Below, piece by piece: positions 35,490-43,875 of a DNA stretch of 64,000 bases. Both the position numbers and the translations under genes were made by a program. Position 1 is the first letter of the stretch; each line of letters opens with the position of its first letter. Below the pieces are notes generated by a model. It was given only the letters and a program-made list of their open reading frames with translations, made no database searches and was not told where the DNA came from. The stretch is taken from positions 372,001-436,000 of the forward strand of contig NZ_CP075896.1 of assembly GCF_018604545.1 (NCBI RefSeq), in the 5' to 3' direction. Source of the DNA: Streptomyces koelreuteriae. Lineage in GTDB: Bacteria > Actinomycetota > Actinomycetes > Streptomycetales > Streptomycetaceae.

Positions 35490-35557
35490 GAAACGGGAAC
35501 GCGCGTACGCTGCTCGCACCCGTTTTCGACATTTCCGTGCGCGCTGTGTGAATCGGG

Positions 35558-35935
35558 TCAGATCTGCCAGGACCGCAGCCGGTCCGCCGCACCGTAGACA
35601 TCGGTCGTGTGCGACATCAGATCGCGGGCGAGATCGACGAGGGCGCCGTAGGGCGGGTCGATGCCGACGCCGCTGACGAACATGTACGCCACGGCCGTCG
35701 CACAGGCGAAGCGGGCGTTGGCCGCGGGCAGCGGCCGGAGCACGGCGATGGTGTGCAGCAGCGCGGCGGCCCGCCAGGCCGGGTCGGAGTCCACCCCGAG
35801 GCGCGGCGGGTCGACCCGGTGCCGGGCGACGGCGGCGACCAGCGCGGAGAAGTCGTTCACGGTGGGCTGGTCCGGCAGGACCTCCTCGTGACGCTGCAGC
35901 AGCCAGGGCACGTCGATATGGATGACGGGTGCCAT
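35558..35935 (-). CDS. Doc/Fic-like toxin-family protein with a degenerate active site
   Basis: A 125-residue protein with the helical pattern of Doc toxins (AAALLHTIAVLRPLPAANAR at 56-75). The Fic motif HPFxxGNxR is altered: Arg67 replaces the catalytic His, Ala71 and Ala72 replace Asp and Gly, while Asn73 and Arg75 remain. It should therefore not AMPylate or phosphorylate in the normal way. It overlaps nothing but lies three bases after its partner antitoxin-like gene, consistent with a toxin-antitoxin operon. It may be an inactivated toxin or one using a different chemistry. Confidence 0.72.
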   Translation of the reverse strand: MAPVIHIDVPWLLQRHEEVLPDQPTVNDFSALVAAVARHRVDPPRLGVDSDPAWRAAALLHTIAVLRPLPAANARFACATAVAYMFVSGVGIDPPYGALVDLARDLMSHTTDVYGAADRLRSWQI

Positions 35936-35938
35936 CGG

Positions 35939-36184
35939 TCAGGCGGCCCGCCCCTCGTCCTTCGCGGGCGGTTCGTCGTCCGGGAAGGCCGCGGCGAACT
36001 CGTCGGCGTGGGTCGCGAAGAACCTGCGGAAGGCCTCCGCGCCCTCCTGGAGCGCCCGGTGGCGCGCTATGTCGGCCGCGGCCGCCTCCCGCACGAGCGC
36101 CTTCATCGACGTACCGCGCTCCTTGGCGATCTGCCGCAGGTCCTCAAGCTCGCGGTCGCTGAACTCCACGTTGAGAGCTGGCAT
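35939..36184 (-). CDS. Ribbon-helix-helix antitoxin-like protein
   Basis: An 81-residue protein. The N-terminal ribbon-helix-helix MPALNVEFSDRELEDLRQIA plus ERGTSMKALVREAAA is the DNA-binding fold of antitoxins. The C-terminal part (FFATHADEFAAAFPDDEPP) is acidic and probably binds the partner at 35558. It is the first gene of the pair and probably represses the operon. Confidence 0.82.
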   Translation of the reverse strand: MPALNVEFSDRELEDLRQIAKERGTSMKALVREAAAADIARHRALQEGAEAFRRFFATHADEFAAAFPDDEPPAKDEGRAA

Positions 36185-36336
36185 GCCCTCAAGGTACCGC
36201 TCGGGTACTGACTCGTAAATATCCCCAGGTCAGAGAGGAATCAGACGGTACCGTGCGGCGGCGCGACCCCGGCGATGTCACATTCCGGGCCCCTGCCCCG
36301 GTCCCAGTGGTGAACGCCTTACTGGGAGGTCCACGC

Positions 36337-37269
36337 ATGACCGAGATCACCGCACCCGGCACCGACGCCCCGGCCGACGAGGCGACCGGGGTGTTCGTCG
36401 ACCATCGCGAGCTGCTGTTCGGCATCGTCTACAACGTGCTCGGCAGTGTCGCCGACACCGAGGACGTCCTGCAGGAGACCTGGCTGTCCTTCACGGCCCG
36501 GGGCGGCGGCGCTCCCCTGGCGGGCGTCGACAACCCCCGCGCCTATCTCGTGCGGGCGGCGGTCAACCACGCGCTGCGCCGCCGTGCCGCGATCAGCCGC
36601 AGGCGGGAGACCTATGTCGGCCAGTGGCTGCCCGAGCCGCTGGTCGCCGAGGACGAGGCCGGCACCGCCGACGGGCCCGCCCTGCGCGCCGAGTCGGTGT
36701 CGCTGGCGATGCTGGTCGTCCTGGAGTCGCTGACCCCGCTGGAGAGGGCCGTGTTCGTCCTGGGCGAGGTGTTCGGCTACCCGCACGCCGAGATCGCGGA
36801 GGTCATCGACCGCTCCCCCGCCGCCGTACGGCAGTTGGCGCACCGGGCCCGGGAGCATGTGCGGGCGCGGCGGCCGCGGTACGAGGCGCGTCCGCGGGTG
36901 CGACGGGAGGCGACCGAGCGGTTCGTGCGGGCGGCGCTCGGCGGCGACATCGCCGAGCTGATGGAGGTTCTCGCGCCGGACGTCACGGCGTGGACGGACG
37001 CCGGCGGCAAGCGCAGGCCGGCGAGCCTGCGCCCGGTGCACGGCCGGGACAAGGTGGCCCGCCTGCTCACGTCCGGGCGCGGCGGCCCGCGCGATCCCGT
37101 CTGGCGCTATCGCCGCGTCAACGGCGACGACGCCGCCGTGCTGTTCGACGGGAACGCCCCGTTCGCCGTCCTGGTGCTGGACCTCACCCCGGAGGGCGAC
37201 CGGGTGTCCGGCATCTATGTCGTGGCCAATCCGGACAAGCTCACCCACCTGATGGAGGGGAAGGCGTGA
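36337..37269 (+). CDS. ECF sigma factor with SnoaL-like C-terminal domain (SigJ/ECF41 type)
   Basis: A 310-residue sigma factor. Region 2 is FGIVYNVLGSVADTEDVLQ, with the ETWLSF segment for promoter -10 contact. Region 4 is LTPLERAVFVLGEVFGYPHA, followed by SPAAVRQLAHRAREH for -35 recognition. The C-terminal 100 residues form an SnoaL-like alpha+beta domain ending in VANPDKLTHL, which in this sigma group modulates activity in place of a separate anti-sigma factor. The ATG at 36337 follows GGGAGG. No carboxymuconolactone decarboxylase or other usual ECF41 partner gene is next to it; the neighbours are the antitoxin and a hydrolase. Confidence 0.9.
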   Translation: MTEITAPGTDAPADEATGVFVDHRELLFGIVYNVLGSVADTEDVLQETWLSFTARGGGAPLAGVDNPRAYLVRAAVNHALRRRAAISRRRETYVGQWLPEPLVAEDEAGTADGPALRAESVSLAMLVVLESLTPLERAVFVLGEVFGYPHAEIAEVIDRSPAAVRQLAHRAREHVRARRPRYEARPRVRREATERFVRAALGGDIAELMEVLAPDVTAWTDAGGKRRPASLRPVHGRDKVARLLTSGRGGPRDPVWRYRRVNGDDAAVLFDGNAPFAVLVLDLTPEGDRVSGIYVVANPDKLTHLMEGKA

Positions 37270-37278
37270 GGGGCCCGC

Positions 37279-38070
37279 TCAGGTCCGGGAGCGGCAGAAC
37301 TCCCGGACGGTCCGGTTGAAGGCCTCCGGGGCCTCGATGTTGCTGAGGTGCCCGACGCCCGGGAGCACGACCAGCGTGGCGTGCGGGATCGCCGCCAGGA
37401 ACGGGTGGGCGACCTGCTCCACCGGGGAGCGCGAGTCGAGTTCGCCCCAGAGCAGGAGCGTCGGCACCGTGATCCCGGGCAGCAGGTCGCGCTGGTCGGC
37501 CTCGGCCATGACGGTGAGCTCGGTCCGCATGGTCTGGGGGCGTGTCTCGGCCGACATCACCGACATCAGGCGTACGGCCTGGGCGGGCGGCTCGCCCGCG
37601 AACAGGCCCGGCATGGTCGGCGCGAAGTCCTCGGCCGGGACCGCCAGCACCCGCTCGGCCCCCTCGACCCGCGCCCGCACCTCCGCCGGGGGCAGTGATC
37701 CCTTCCAACCGGCGTAGGTGTCGACGAGGAGCAGCGTCCTGACGAGATCGGAGTGGTGCCGGTAGAACTCCAGGACGATGGTCCCGCCCCAGGCCAGGCC
37801 CAGGACATGGGCCGGTCCGAGCCCCACGTCCTTGACGACCGCCGCCAGACAGCGGGCGTAGTCGGCCAGGGTGAAGGAGGGCGGTACGTCGGAGGAGCGG
37901 CCGGCTCCCGGTTCGTCCCAGGCGACCACGGTGAAGGCGTCGGCCAGGTCGGCGATCTGGCCGCGCCAGACGCGGGCGTCCGCGGTGGCGCCGTGCACCA
38001 GTACCAGGGGCGGGCCCGAGCCCACCCGGTCGTAGGCGACCTCGACGCCGTCTACTCGCACCGCGTGCAT
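37279..38070 (-). CDS. Alpha/beta hydrolase-fold protein lacking the nucleophile serine
   Basis: A 263-residue protein with a normal fold: oxyanion loop VLVHGATADARVW, DEPGAGRS, acid residue in LLLWGELDSRSP and His in LPGVGHLSN. The nucleophile elbow, normally GLSWGG, reads GLAWGG, so the catalytic Ser is Ala (codon GCC). The rest is intact, so it may be a recent loss, a binding protein, or a sequencing artefact. It is convergent with the ECF sigma gene and upstream of a terminator that separates it from the cellulase gene. Confidence 0.8.
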   Translation of the reverse strand: MHAVRVDGVEVAYDRVGSGPPLVLVHGATADARVWRGQIADLADAFTVVAWDEPGAGRSSDVPPSFTLADYARCLAAVVKDVGLGPAHVLGLAWGGTIVLEFYRHHSDLVRTLLLVDTYAGWKGSLPPAEVRARVEGAERVLAVPAEDFAPTMPGLFAGEPPAQAVRLMSVMSAETRPQTMRTELTVMAEADQRDLLPGITVPTLLLWGELDSRSPVEQVAHPFLAAIPHATLVVLPGVGHLSNIEAPEAFNRTVREFCRSRT

Positions 38071-38088
38071 GTGACCAGGCTACGCGCG

Positions 38089-38127
38089 GGTGCCGGGGGC
38101 GTCCTGTCGGCGGACTCCCCCGGCACC
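38089..38127. terminator. Terminator after the GH9 cellulase
   Basis: An 11-base-pair stem, GGTGCCGGGGG with CCCCCGGCACC, with a nested GTCC/GGAC hairpin inside the loop, 11 bases after the cellulase stop. Without a U-tract, as usual here. Confidence 0.7.
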
Positions 38128-38137
38128 GGGCAGCTCC

Positions 38138-40381
38138 CTACCCCTGGTCCGCCACGAAGGCGGCCATCCGGGTCAGGGCGGCGTTCCAGTTGATCGTGTG
38201 CTCGTTGGTCGACCAGGACTGGATGTCGTCGATGTAGCAGAACTGTCCGACGCAGCCCTGGAGTTTGCTCTGTGCGTAGGGGTCCTGGATGCTCGAGTTC
38301 GGCCCGCCGGCGAGGGTGCCGCGCGGTGGGTTGGGCAGGCCGGGGTCGAGCTGGCGGGCGTACCAGCGGCTGTGCTGGTTCTGGGCGCTGACCTCGCCGT
38401 AGCCGGTGACGTAGGAGAGGTTCAGCGCGTTGCGGCCGAGGATGTAGTCCATGCTCTGCAGCGCTCCGTCGCGGTACTTCGAGGCGCCGGTGATGTCGTA
38501 CGCGGTGGCGAGGACGACGGCGTTGTTGAGGACCTGGTGGCTGGAGCCCCAGTCGTACTTGTTGCCGTCGGGCGCGTAGGGCATGCCGTAGGGGTGGTCC
38601 TTCAGGGTGGCCAGGTAGCGGTCGGCGCCCTTGACGACGGACTCACGGACCTTGTCCCGGCCGGGCAGCCTGCTCGGCACCGTCGCGAGGTCGAGTCGGC
38701 CCGCCGCCCCGGTGCGGGCCCAGTCGAAGCCGAGGGGCTTGAAGAGGTCGGCCGTGTGGACCGGGGACTTCAGGACGTACTCCTCGAACTGCTTCTCCCC
38801 CGTGCTGAGATACAGCTCGGCCGCCGCCCAGTAGAAGTCGTCGGTGACGTCGCTGTCGGGGTAGGCGCCGCCGCCGACGCCGTCGCTCTCGGAGGCGTAG
38901 CGGTCGGGGTGGGCGAGCGCCGCCGACCAGGCCGTGCGGGCGGCCGCCAGGGCCTTGTCTGCGAACGCCTTGTCGTAGGACCGGTACAGGCGGGCCGCCT
39001 GCGCGGCCGTGGCCGCCAGGTTCAGGGTGGCCGCGGTGGACGGCGGGTGCAGTTCGCGCTTCTGCGGGTCGTCGCTCGGCAGCAGCGGCAGCCCGGTCCA
39101 CTGCTCGTCGTGCATCTTGTGGTGGGCCATGCCGGCCAGCGGCTTACCGGCGGGCACCTGCATCTTCAGCAGGAACTCCAGCTCCCAGCGGGCCTCGTCG
39201 AGGATGTCCGGGACCTTGTTGCCGCTCTCGGGGATGGCGAGCGTGCCGTCGCCGAGCTTGCCGGCGTCGCCGGTGCGGGCGTGGAGCGCGCGTTCGTGGG
39301 TGCTCAGCAACTCCCAGGTGGAGATGCCGCCGTTGACGACGTACTTGCCGTGGTCGCCGGCGTCGTACCAGCCGCCGCTGACGTCGAGGCTGTAGTCGCA
39401 CACGCCCGGCTGGCACGGCACGGCGGTGTCGCCCTGGTTGGGTGCCACGCCCACGTGACCGGCCCGGCGGCCGTACCCGGGCCGCAGGTCCTCGCGGATC
39501 TCGATGCCGCTGCGCTGGGTGTAGTAGTACTTCGCCGAGTCGAGGCGGAGCCGCTCCCAGACGCTCGCGTCGACGTCGAAGGGACGGCTGGTCTCGCCGT
39601 CGGCGACCAGGGTGAAGCCGGTGCCCTTCGTGCGGTACGCGCCGAAGTCGATCGAGTGGACGTTCTGCCCGGAGGAGGCGTCGACCCCGCGCGGCACGGT
39701 CGTGCCCCGGGCGACCGCGGTGCCGCGGGCGTTCCTCAGCTCCCAGGGCAGCTTCGCCGTGGCGTCGGTGACCAGGGTGGCGTTCTTCGGCCCGGCGGGC
39801 AGATAGGCGACCTGGTTGACGCGGACCCGGGGGCCGGTGTCGGGCTCGTACGGCTCCGGCGCGACGCCGCCCAGCAGCGAGACGTCGTCCATGCAGAAGC
39901 GCCAGGCGTCCGCGCTGCCGCCGAGCTGGAAGCCGACCTGCGCCTGGGCCATGTCGACGGGCGAGGTGAAGGTGTAGGAGTAGCGGTCGCCGGAGACGCT
40001 GAGCTGCGGTGTCACCTCGTAGTAGGTGTCGTACGGGGACACCGACAGGCCCACGATCGCCCGCACCACGTGCCCGGCGGGCGTGCCGGTCGCGCTGAAG
40101 GAGAAGCGGTACGACTCCCCCTTCACGAGGGTGATGTCGTTCTGCCCGACGGCGGCGTCCCAGCGGTTGGTGGTGCCGCCGGGTACGTCGGCGCAGAGCC
40201 GGCCGTCGGACAGGCCCCCGGTGACGTTGCTGGTCGTCCACCATGGGGCGGTGGTGGTGTCGAAGGCGCCGTTCTTGACCTGTTCGACCTCTTCGGCCCC
40301 GGCCGGTGCGGAGGGCAGCGCGGTGAGCGCGGTCGCCAGGAGGGCCGTCAGGGACAGCAGGGCGGTTCTGCGTCGTTTCAC
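38138..40381 (-). CDS. Secreted GH9 endoglucanase with N-terminal carbohydrate-binding and Ig-like domains
   Basis: A 747-residue cellulase. A signal peptide ([20 protein letters not shown]) ends near [13 protein letters not shown]4/9-like beta-sandwich (about 32-180) begins [15 protein letters not shown] CelD-N-type Ig-like domain (about 190-275) and a GH9 barrel follow. The barrel has [14 protein letters not shown] (catalytic Asp pair) and [13 protein letters not shown] (acid Glu). It should cut cellulose internally or processively. GTG at 40381 follows AGGAG by seven bases. A perfect CebR box lies about 40 bases upstream, so cellobiose should induce it. Confidence 0.93.
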   Translation of the reverse strand: MKRRRTALLSLTALLATALTALPSAPAGAEEVEQVKNGAFDTTTAPWWTTSNVTGGLSDGRLCADVPGGTTNRWDAAVGQNDITLVKGESYRFSFSATGTPAGHVVRAIVGLSVSPYDTYYEVTPQLSVSGDRYSYTFTSPVDMAQAQVGFQLGGSADAWRFCMDDVSLLGGVAPEPYEPDTGPRVRVNQVAYLPAGPKNATLVTDATAKLPWELRNARGTAVARGTTVPRGVDASSGQNVHSIDFGAYRTKGTGFTLVADGETSRPFDVDASVWERLRLDSAKYYYTQRSGIEIREDLRPGYGRRAGHVGVAPNQGDTAVPCQPGVCDYSLDVSGGWYDAGDHGKYVVNGGISTWELLSTHERALHARTGDAGKLGDGTLAIPESGNKVPDILDEARWELEFLLKMQVPAGKPLAGMAHHKMHDEQWTGLPLLPSDDPQKRELHPPSTAATLNLAATAAQAARLYRSYDKAFADKALAAARTAWSAALAHPDRYASESDGVGGGAYPDSDVTDDFYWAAAELYLSTGEKQFEEYVLKSPVHTADLFKPLGFDWARTGAAGRLDLATVPSRLPGRDKVRESVVKGADRYLATLKDHPYGMPYAPDGNKYDWGSSHQVLNNAVVLATAYDITGASKYRDGALQSMDYILGRNALNLSYVTGYGEVSAQNQHSRWYARQLDPGLPNPPRGTLAGGPNSSIQDPYAQSKLQGCVGQFCYIDDIQSWSTNEHTINWNAALTRMAAFVADQG

Positions 40382-40420
40382 GTCCGGGCTCCTCTGGAGA
40401 GGGGCGGGTGACGCTCGCCA

Positions 40421-40434
40421 TGGGAGCGCTCCCA
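40421..40434. promoter_or_regulatory. CebR operator
   Basis: TGGGAGCGCTCCCA, the perfect 14-base palindrome bound by the LacI-type repressor CebR in Streptomyces, 40 bases upstream of the cellulase GTG. Cellobiose/cellotriose binding releases CebR, so this places the gene in the cellulose-utilisation regulon. Confidence 0.92.
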
Positions 40435-40481
40435 GATACGGATGCCCGCCATGGTTGTGGCTGATGTGACACTCCGTCAAC

Positions 40482-40520
40482 GGTCCGGACGGGACTGGCT
40501 GTCCGTCACCCGTCCGGACC
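40482..40520. terminator. Terminator after the GH2 gene
   Basis: A 12-base-pair perfect stem, GGTCCGGACGGG with CCCGTCCGGACC around a 15-base loop, nine bases after the GH2 stop on the minus strand. It separates GH2 from the CebR-controlled cellulase. Confidence 0.75.
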
Positions 40521-40528
40521 AGTGCGGA

Positions 40529-43500
40529 CTAGACGGTGTCCAGCCTGCTGATGCGTATCGCGCCCCGCGTCTCGTCGGGGTGGCCGCTCGTCAGGGTGAG
40601 CCGGATCCGGGTGCCGCGGACGGACTCGAAGGTGATCACCGTGGGGGCGTCGGAGGCGGTGGCCCAGTCGATCGCGGTGTCCCGGGCGGCCCGCCAGGCC
40701 CGGCCGTCCCACACCGCCACCGCGATGGCCGCGGGCAGGCTGTGGGTGGCGTCCACCGTGAAGGAGACGTCCACCCGGTCGAAGCCGCGGGTGCGCCCGT
40801 GGTCGACCGAGACCCAGTCCTCGCCGCGGGCCCCGTCGAAGGCGGGCAGCAGGGCCGTGGCCTGCTTGGAGAAGCCGTTGGACCAGCCCGTGGCCGGATC
40901 GCCGTCGAGCATGGCGGCGGGCAGGGTGTCCGGGCGGCCCGAGTAACTGGCGTCCGCGTGCGGGTGGTCCAGGGGAGCCGGATGCTCCGGCTCGAAGGCG
41001 GGCGGGGTCGTCTCGGCCCGGTCCCGGGCCGGGGTGGCGCGTACCATCGCCGTGCCGGTGCGCAGGCCGTCGGCGCGGGCGGTCACCTTCACCGTGCCCG
41101 TCCGCGTGCCGGAGCGGACGATGGCGAGGGCCTTGCCGTGGTAGGCGGTGCGGGTGCTCGCCTGGTAGCGCTCGGCGCTCTCCTGGCGGCCGTTGTCGAG
41201 CCCGGCCAGGGAGCCGTTCGCCACCTCGAAGGAGAGCAGGTGTTCGGCGCCGGGCACCACCACGCCGCGCCGGTCGACCACCTCGGCGGTCACGAAGACC
41301 AGCGAACGGCCGTCCGCGGCGGTGGAATCGCGGTCGGACGTCAGGCGGATCGCGTGCGGCGCGCCGGCGGTGCGCAGCACGTCGGTGGCGACCTTCTTGC
41401 CGCCCTGGCGGGCGACGGCCTTCAGCTCCCCCGCTTCGTAGGGCACCTTCCAGGTCAGGTGCAGCTTTCCGGCGCTGCCGTTCGGGCTGGTGTAACTGCC
41501 GGGCCAGGGGCCGTCGGTGAAGGTCTTGTCGTCGCCGGTCGCCTCGGTGGTCTCCAGGTACGCGCGGCCGTCGACAGTCTTCTTCGTGTCGAACCGCCGT
41601 ACGCCCAGCGACTTTCCGTTGAGGAACAGCTCGACGGTGTCGACGTTGGCGTACGCCCAGACTTCGACCGTGTCGCCCTCGGCGTGGTTCCAGGTCATCG
41701 GGAGCAGATGGACCATCGGCCGCTCGGTCCACTGGCTCTGAAAGAGGTAGTACATGTCCTTCGGGAAGCCCGCGGTGTCGACCGCGCCGAAGAAGGAGGC
41801 CTTGACCGGGAAGACGTCGTACGGCGTGGGCTCGCCGATGTAGTCGATGCCCGACCACAGGAACTGCCCGGTGAACCACTCGCGGTCCCGGTCCTTCTTG
41901 TGGCCGTACTCGCCGCTCATGGTCCAGGAGGCGAGGTTGTTGTCGTAGGAGGAGGTCGCGCGCTTGCCCGGCGTGTGGTTCTCGCCGGTGTTGAGGTGCT
42001 CGGGCTCCTGATAGGCGCCGCGGGTGGAGGTCTCCGAGGACGACTCCGACTCGAACAGGAACAGCTTGGGATAGCGGGCGTGCAGGGCGTCCACCGACTT
42101 GGCGGTGTTGTAGTTGAGGCCGAGGCCGTCGATCTTGGCGAGGATCAGATCGCCGGGAGAGCCCGGGGCGGGCACGCTGCGGTGCCGGTGGGAGCCGATC
42201 ACGACCGGGCGGGTGGCGTCGTGGGCCTTGATGGCGGCGATGAGCCGGTCGGCCATGGCGAGACCGGCGGTGGAGGTGAACTCGCTGACCTCGTTGCCGA
42301 TGGACCACATCAGGACGGCGGGAGAGTTGCGGGCGGCCAGGACCATCTCCGCGATGTCCTTGTCGGCCCACTCGTCGAAGAAGCGGCCGTAGTCGTAGCG
42401 CGTCTTGGGGCTCTTCCAGCAGTCGAACGCCTCCACCAGCATGACGATGCCGAGTTCCTCGCAGACCTCGATCATCTCCGGGGAGGGCGGGTTGTGGGAG
42501 GTGCGGAAGGCGTTGACGCCCATCGACCTCATGATGAGCATCTGACGGCGGACGGCGTCCTTGCTGACGGCGGCGCCCAGGGCGCCCAGGTCGTGGTGGA
42601 GGTCGACCCCCTTGAGCTTGTGGTGGGTGGCGTTGAGGAAGAAGCCCTCGTCCGGGTCGAAGCGGAAGGTGCGGAAGCCGAAGGGCGTGCGGTAGGTGTC
42701 GGTGGTCCGGCCGCCGACGCGCAGTTCGGTGTGCAGGGTGTAGCGGTGCGGGGCTTCGATGTCCCACAGCTCCGGCTGCCTGACGGTGAGTTCGTGGGTC
42801 TCGGTCTTCTCGTCGGTGACGGTGACCGTGGAGGAGGTACGGGCGACCGTGCGGCCCTTCCGGTCGACGATCCGGGAGACGACCTCGACGTCCGCGCCCG
42901 CGCCCGACGCGTCGACGACCGTGGTGTCGATCCGTACGACGGCCCGCTCGGCGGAGATCTCGGGGGTGAGGACGCGGGTGCCCCAGCGGGCCACGTGCAC
43001 CGGCTCGGTGATCACCAGGCGTGCCTCGCGGTAGATGCCGCTGCCCGAGTACCAGCGGCTGCTGGGGAGCCGGTTCTGGACCTTGACCGCGAGCACGTTC
43101 TCGGTGCTGCCGTCGGTGTGCACCAGGTCGGTGAGGTCGAAGGCGAAGCCGGTGTACCCGTAGGGGTGGCGGCCGGCCTCCGTGCCGTTGCAGTAGACGT
43201 GGGAGTCCATGTAGACGCCGTCGAACTCCACCGAGATCCGCTTCCCCGCCAGGGCGGGCGGCAGGGTGAAGGCGAGGCGGTACCAGCCGAGGCCGCCGGG
43301 CAGGAAGCCGGTGCCGCTGGTGGTGCCGTGCTCGGTGGTGGGGGCCTGCTCGATGCTCCAGTCGTGCGGGACGGCGACCTCGCGCCACCCGGAGTCGTCG
43401 TGGCCGGGCAGCGCGGCGTCGGCGTAGGCGCCGGTCGGGTCGGTGATGCCGCCCGGGTCGACCAGCGCGAAGCGCCAGCCGTCGCGCAGGGCGACGGTGC

Positions 43501-43618
43501 TGCGACCGGACCCGCCGCGCGCCTCCTCGGCGGCCCACGCCTGCGGGGAGCCGAGCAGCGCTCCGGCCGCGGGCGCGGCCGCGGAGGCGAGCAGGACCGA
43601 TCTGCGCGTGACCGACAT
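40529..43618 (-). CDS. Secreted GH2 glycoside hydrolase (beta-galactosidase-like)
   Basis: A 1029-residue enzyme with a twin-arginine signal (TRRSVLLASAAAPAAGALLG, residues 4-23). The GH2 sugar-binding, Ig-like and TIM-barrel domains follow. Catalytic acid Glu443 lies in WSIGNEVSEF; the nucleophile is a Glu in LFLFESESS (523 or 525). The C-terminus adds Ig-like domains and a discoidin-like module (about 900-1029) with WSNGFSKQATALLPAF. Substrate could be a beta-galactoside, beta-mannoside or plant polysaccharide; family membership does not decide. No CebR box is visible in its own upstream region (43619-43875). Confidence 0.88.
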   Translation of the reverse strand: MSVTRRSVLLASAAAPAAGALLGSPQAWAAEEARGGSGRSTVALRDGWRFALVDPGGITDPTGAYADAALPGHDDSGWREVAVPHDWSIEQAPTTEHGTTSGTGFLPGGLGWYRLAFTLPPALAGKRISVEFDGVYMDSHVYCNGTEAGRHPYGYTGFAFDLTDLVHTDGSTENVLAVKVQNRLPSSRWYSGSGIYREARLVITEPVHVARWGTRVLTPEISAERAVVRIDTTVVDASGAGADVEVVSRIVDRKGRTVARTSSTVTVTDEKTETHELTVRQPELWDIEAPHRYTLHTELRVGGRTTDTYRTPFGFRTFRFDPDEGFFLNATHHKLKGVDLHHDLGALGAAVSKDAVRRQMLIMRSMGVNAFRTSHNPPSPEMIEVCEELGIVMLVEAFDCWKSPKTRYDYGRFFDEWADKDIAEMVLAARNSPAVLMWSIGNEVSEFTSTAGLAMADRLIAAIKAHDATRPVVIGSHRHRSVPAPGSPGDLILAKIDGLGLNYNTAKSVDALHARYPKLFLFESESSSETSTRGAYQEPEHLNTGENHTPGKRATSSYDNNLASWTMSGEYGHKKDRDREWFTGQFLWSGIDYIGEPTPYDVFPVKASFFGAVDTAGFPKDMYYLFQSQWTERPMVHLLPMTWNHAEGDTVEVWAYANVDTVELFLNGKSLGVRRFDTKKTVDGRAYLETTEATGDDKTFTDGPWPGSYTSPNGSAGKLHLTWKVPYEAGELKAVARQGGKKVATDVLRTAGAPHAIRLTSDRDSTAADGRSLVFVTAEVVDRRGVVVPGAEHLLSFEVANGSLAGLDNGRQESAERYQASTRTAYHGKALAIVRSGTRTGTVKVTARADGLRTGTAMVRATPARDRAETTPPAFEPEHPAPLDHPHADASYSGRPDTLPAAMLDGDPATGWSNGFSKQATALLPAFDGARGEDWVSVDHGRTRGFDRVDVSFTVDATHSLPAAIAVAVWDGRAWRAARDTAIDWATASDAPTVITFESVRGTRIRLTLTSGHPDETRGAIRISRLDTV

Positions 43619-43875
43619 GACGGCTCTCCCTCATCAATACCCAGAACTACTCACAACTGATCGTGAACAAACAGATTCTGTCGAGGTGTCACACAGGGCC
43701 GTCAAGGGTGCGGCAACGTCCTTCTGCCCCAGGCGTCACATCGGCCGGAATCACGCCCCGGCCCCGCACGGCCGGGCGCTGCCGGGGTTACCGGTTCACG
43801 ACGGGCGCCTACGGACTAGGCTGGAACTCAAGCGACTGCTCTGATCACTGTGAGTGTCCGTATGGAGTGGCGACG

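Larger units (their letters stand above)
35244..35557. other. Non-coding region upstream of the first sigma/lectin gene
   Basis: About 314 bases with no gene. It holds the promoter-like elements listed separately at 35421-35454 and 35476-35489, shared with the paralog at 47598, and a 3' end for the Doc-like gene. The start-proximal part has a GGTGAATTCGCACC-type inverted repeat (CACCGGCGGTG, 35350-35360). Confidence 0.6.

Noticed and set aside
40442..43660. 1072-codon plus-strand open frame
   Set aside because: Mirror of the GH2 gene, which has all catalytic motifs and a Tat signal on the minus strand.
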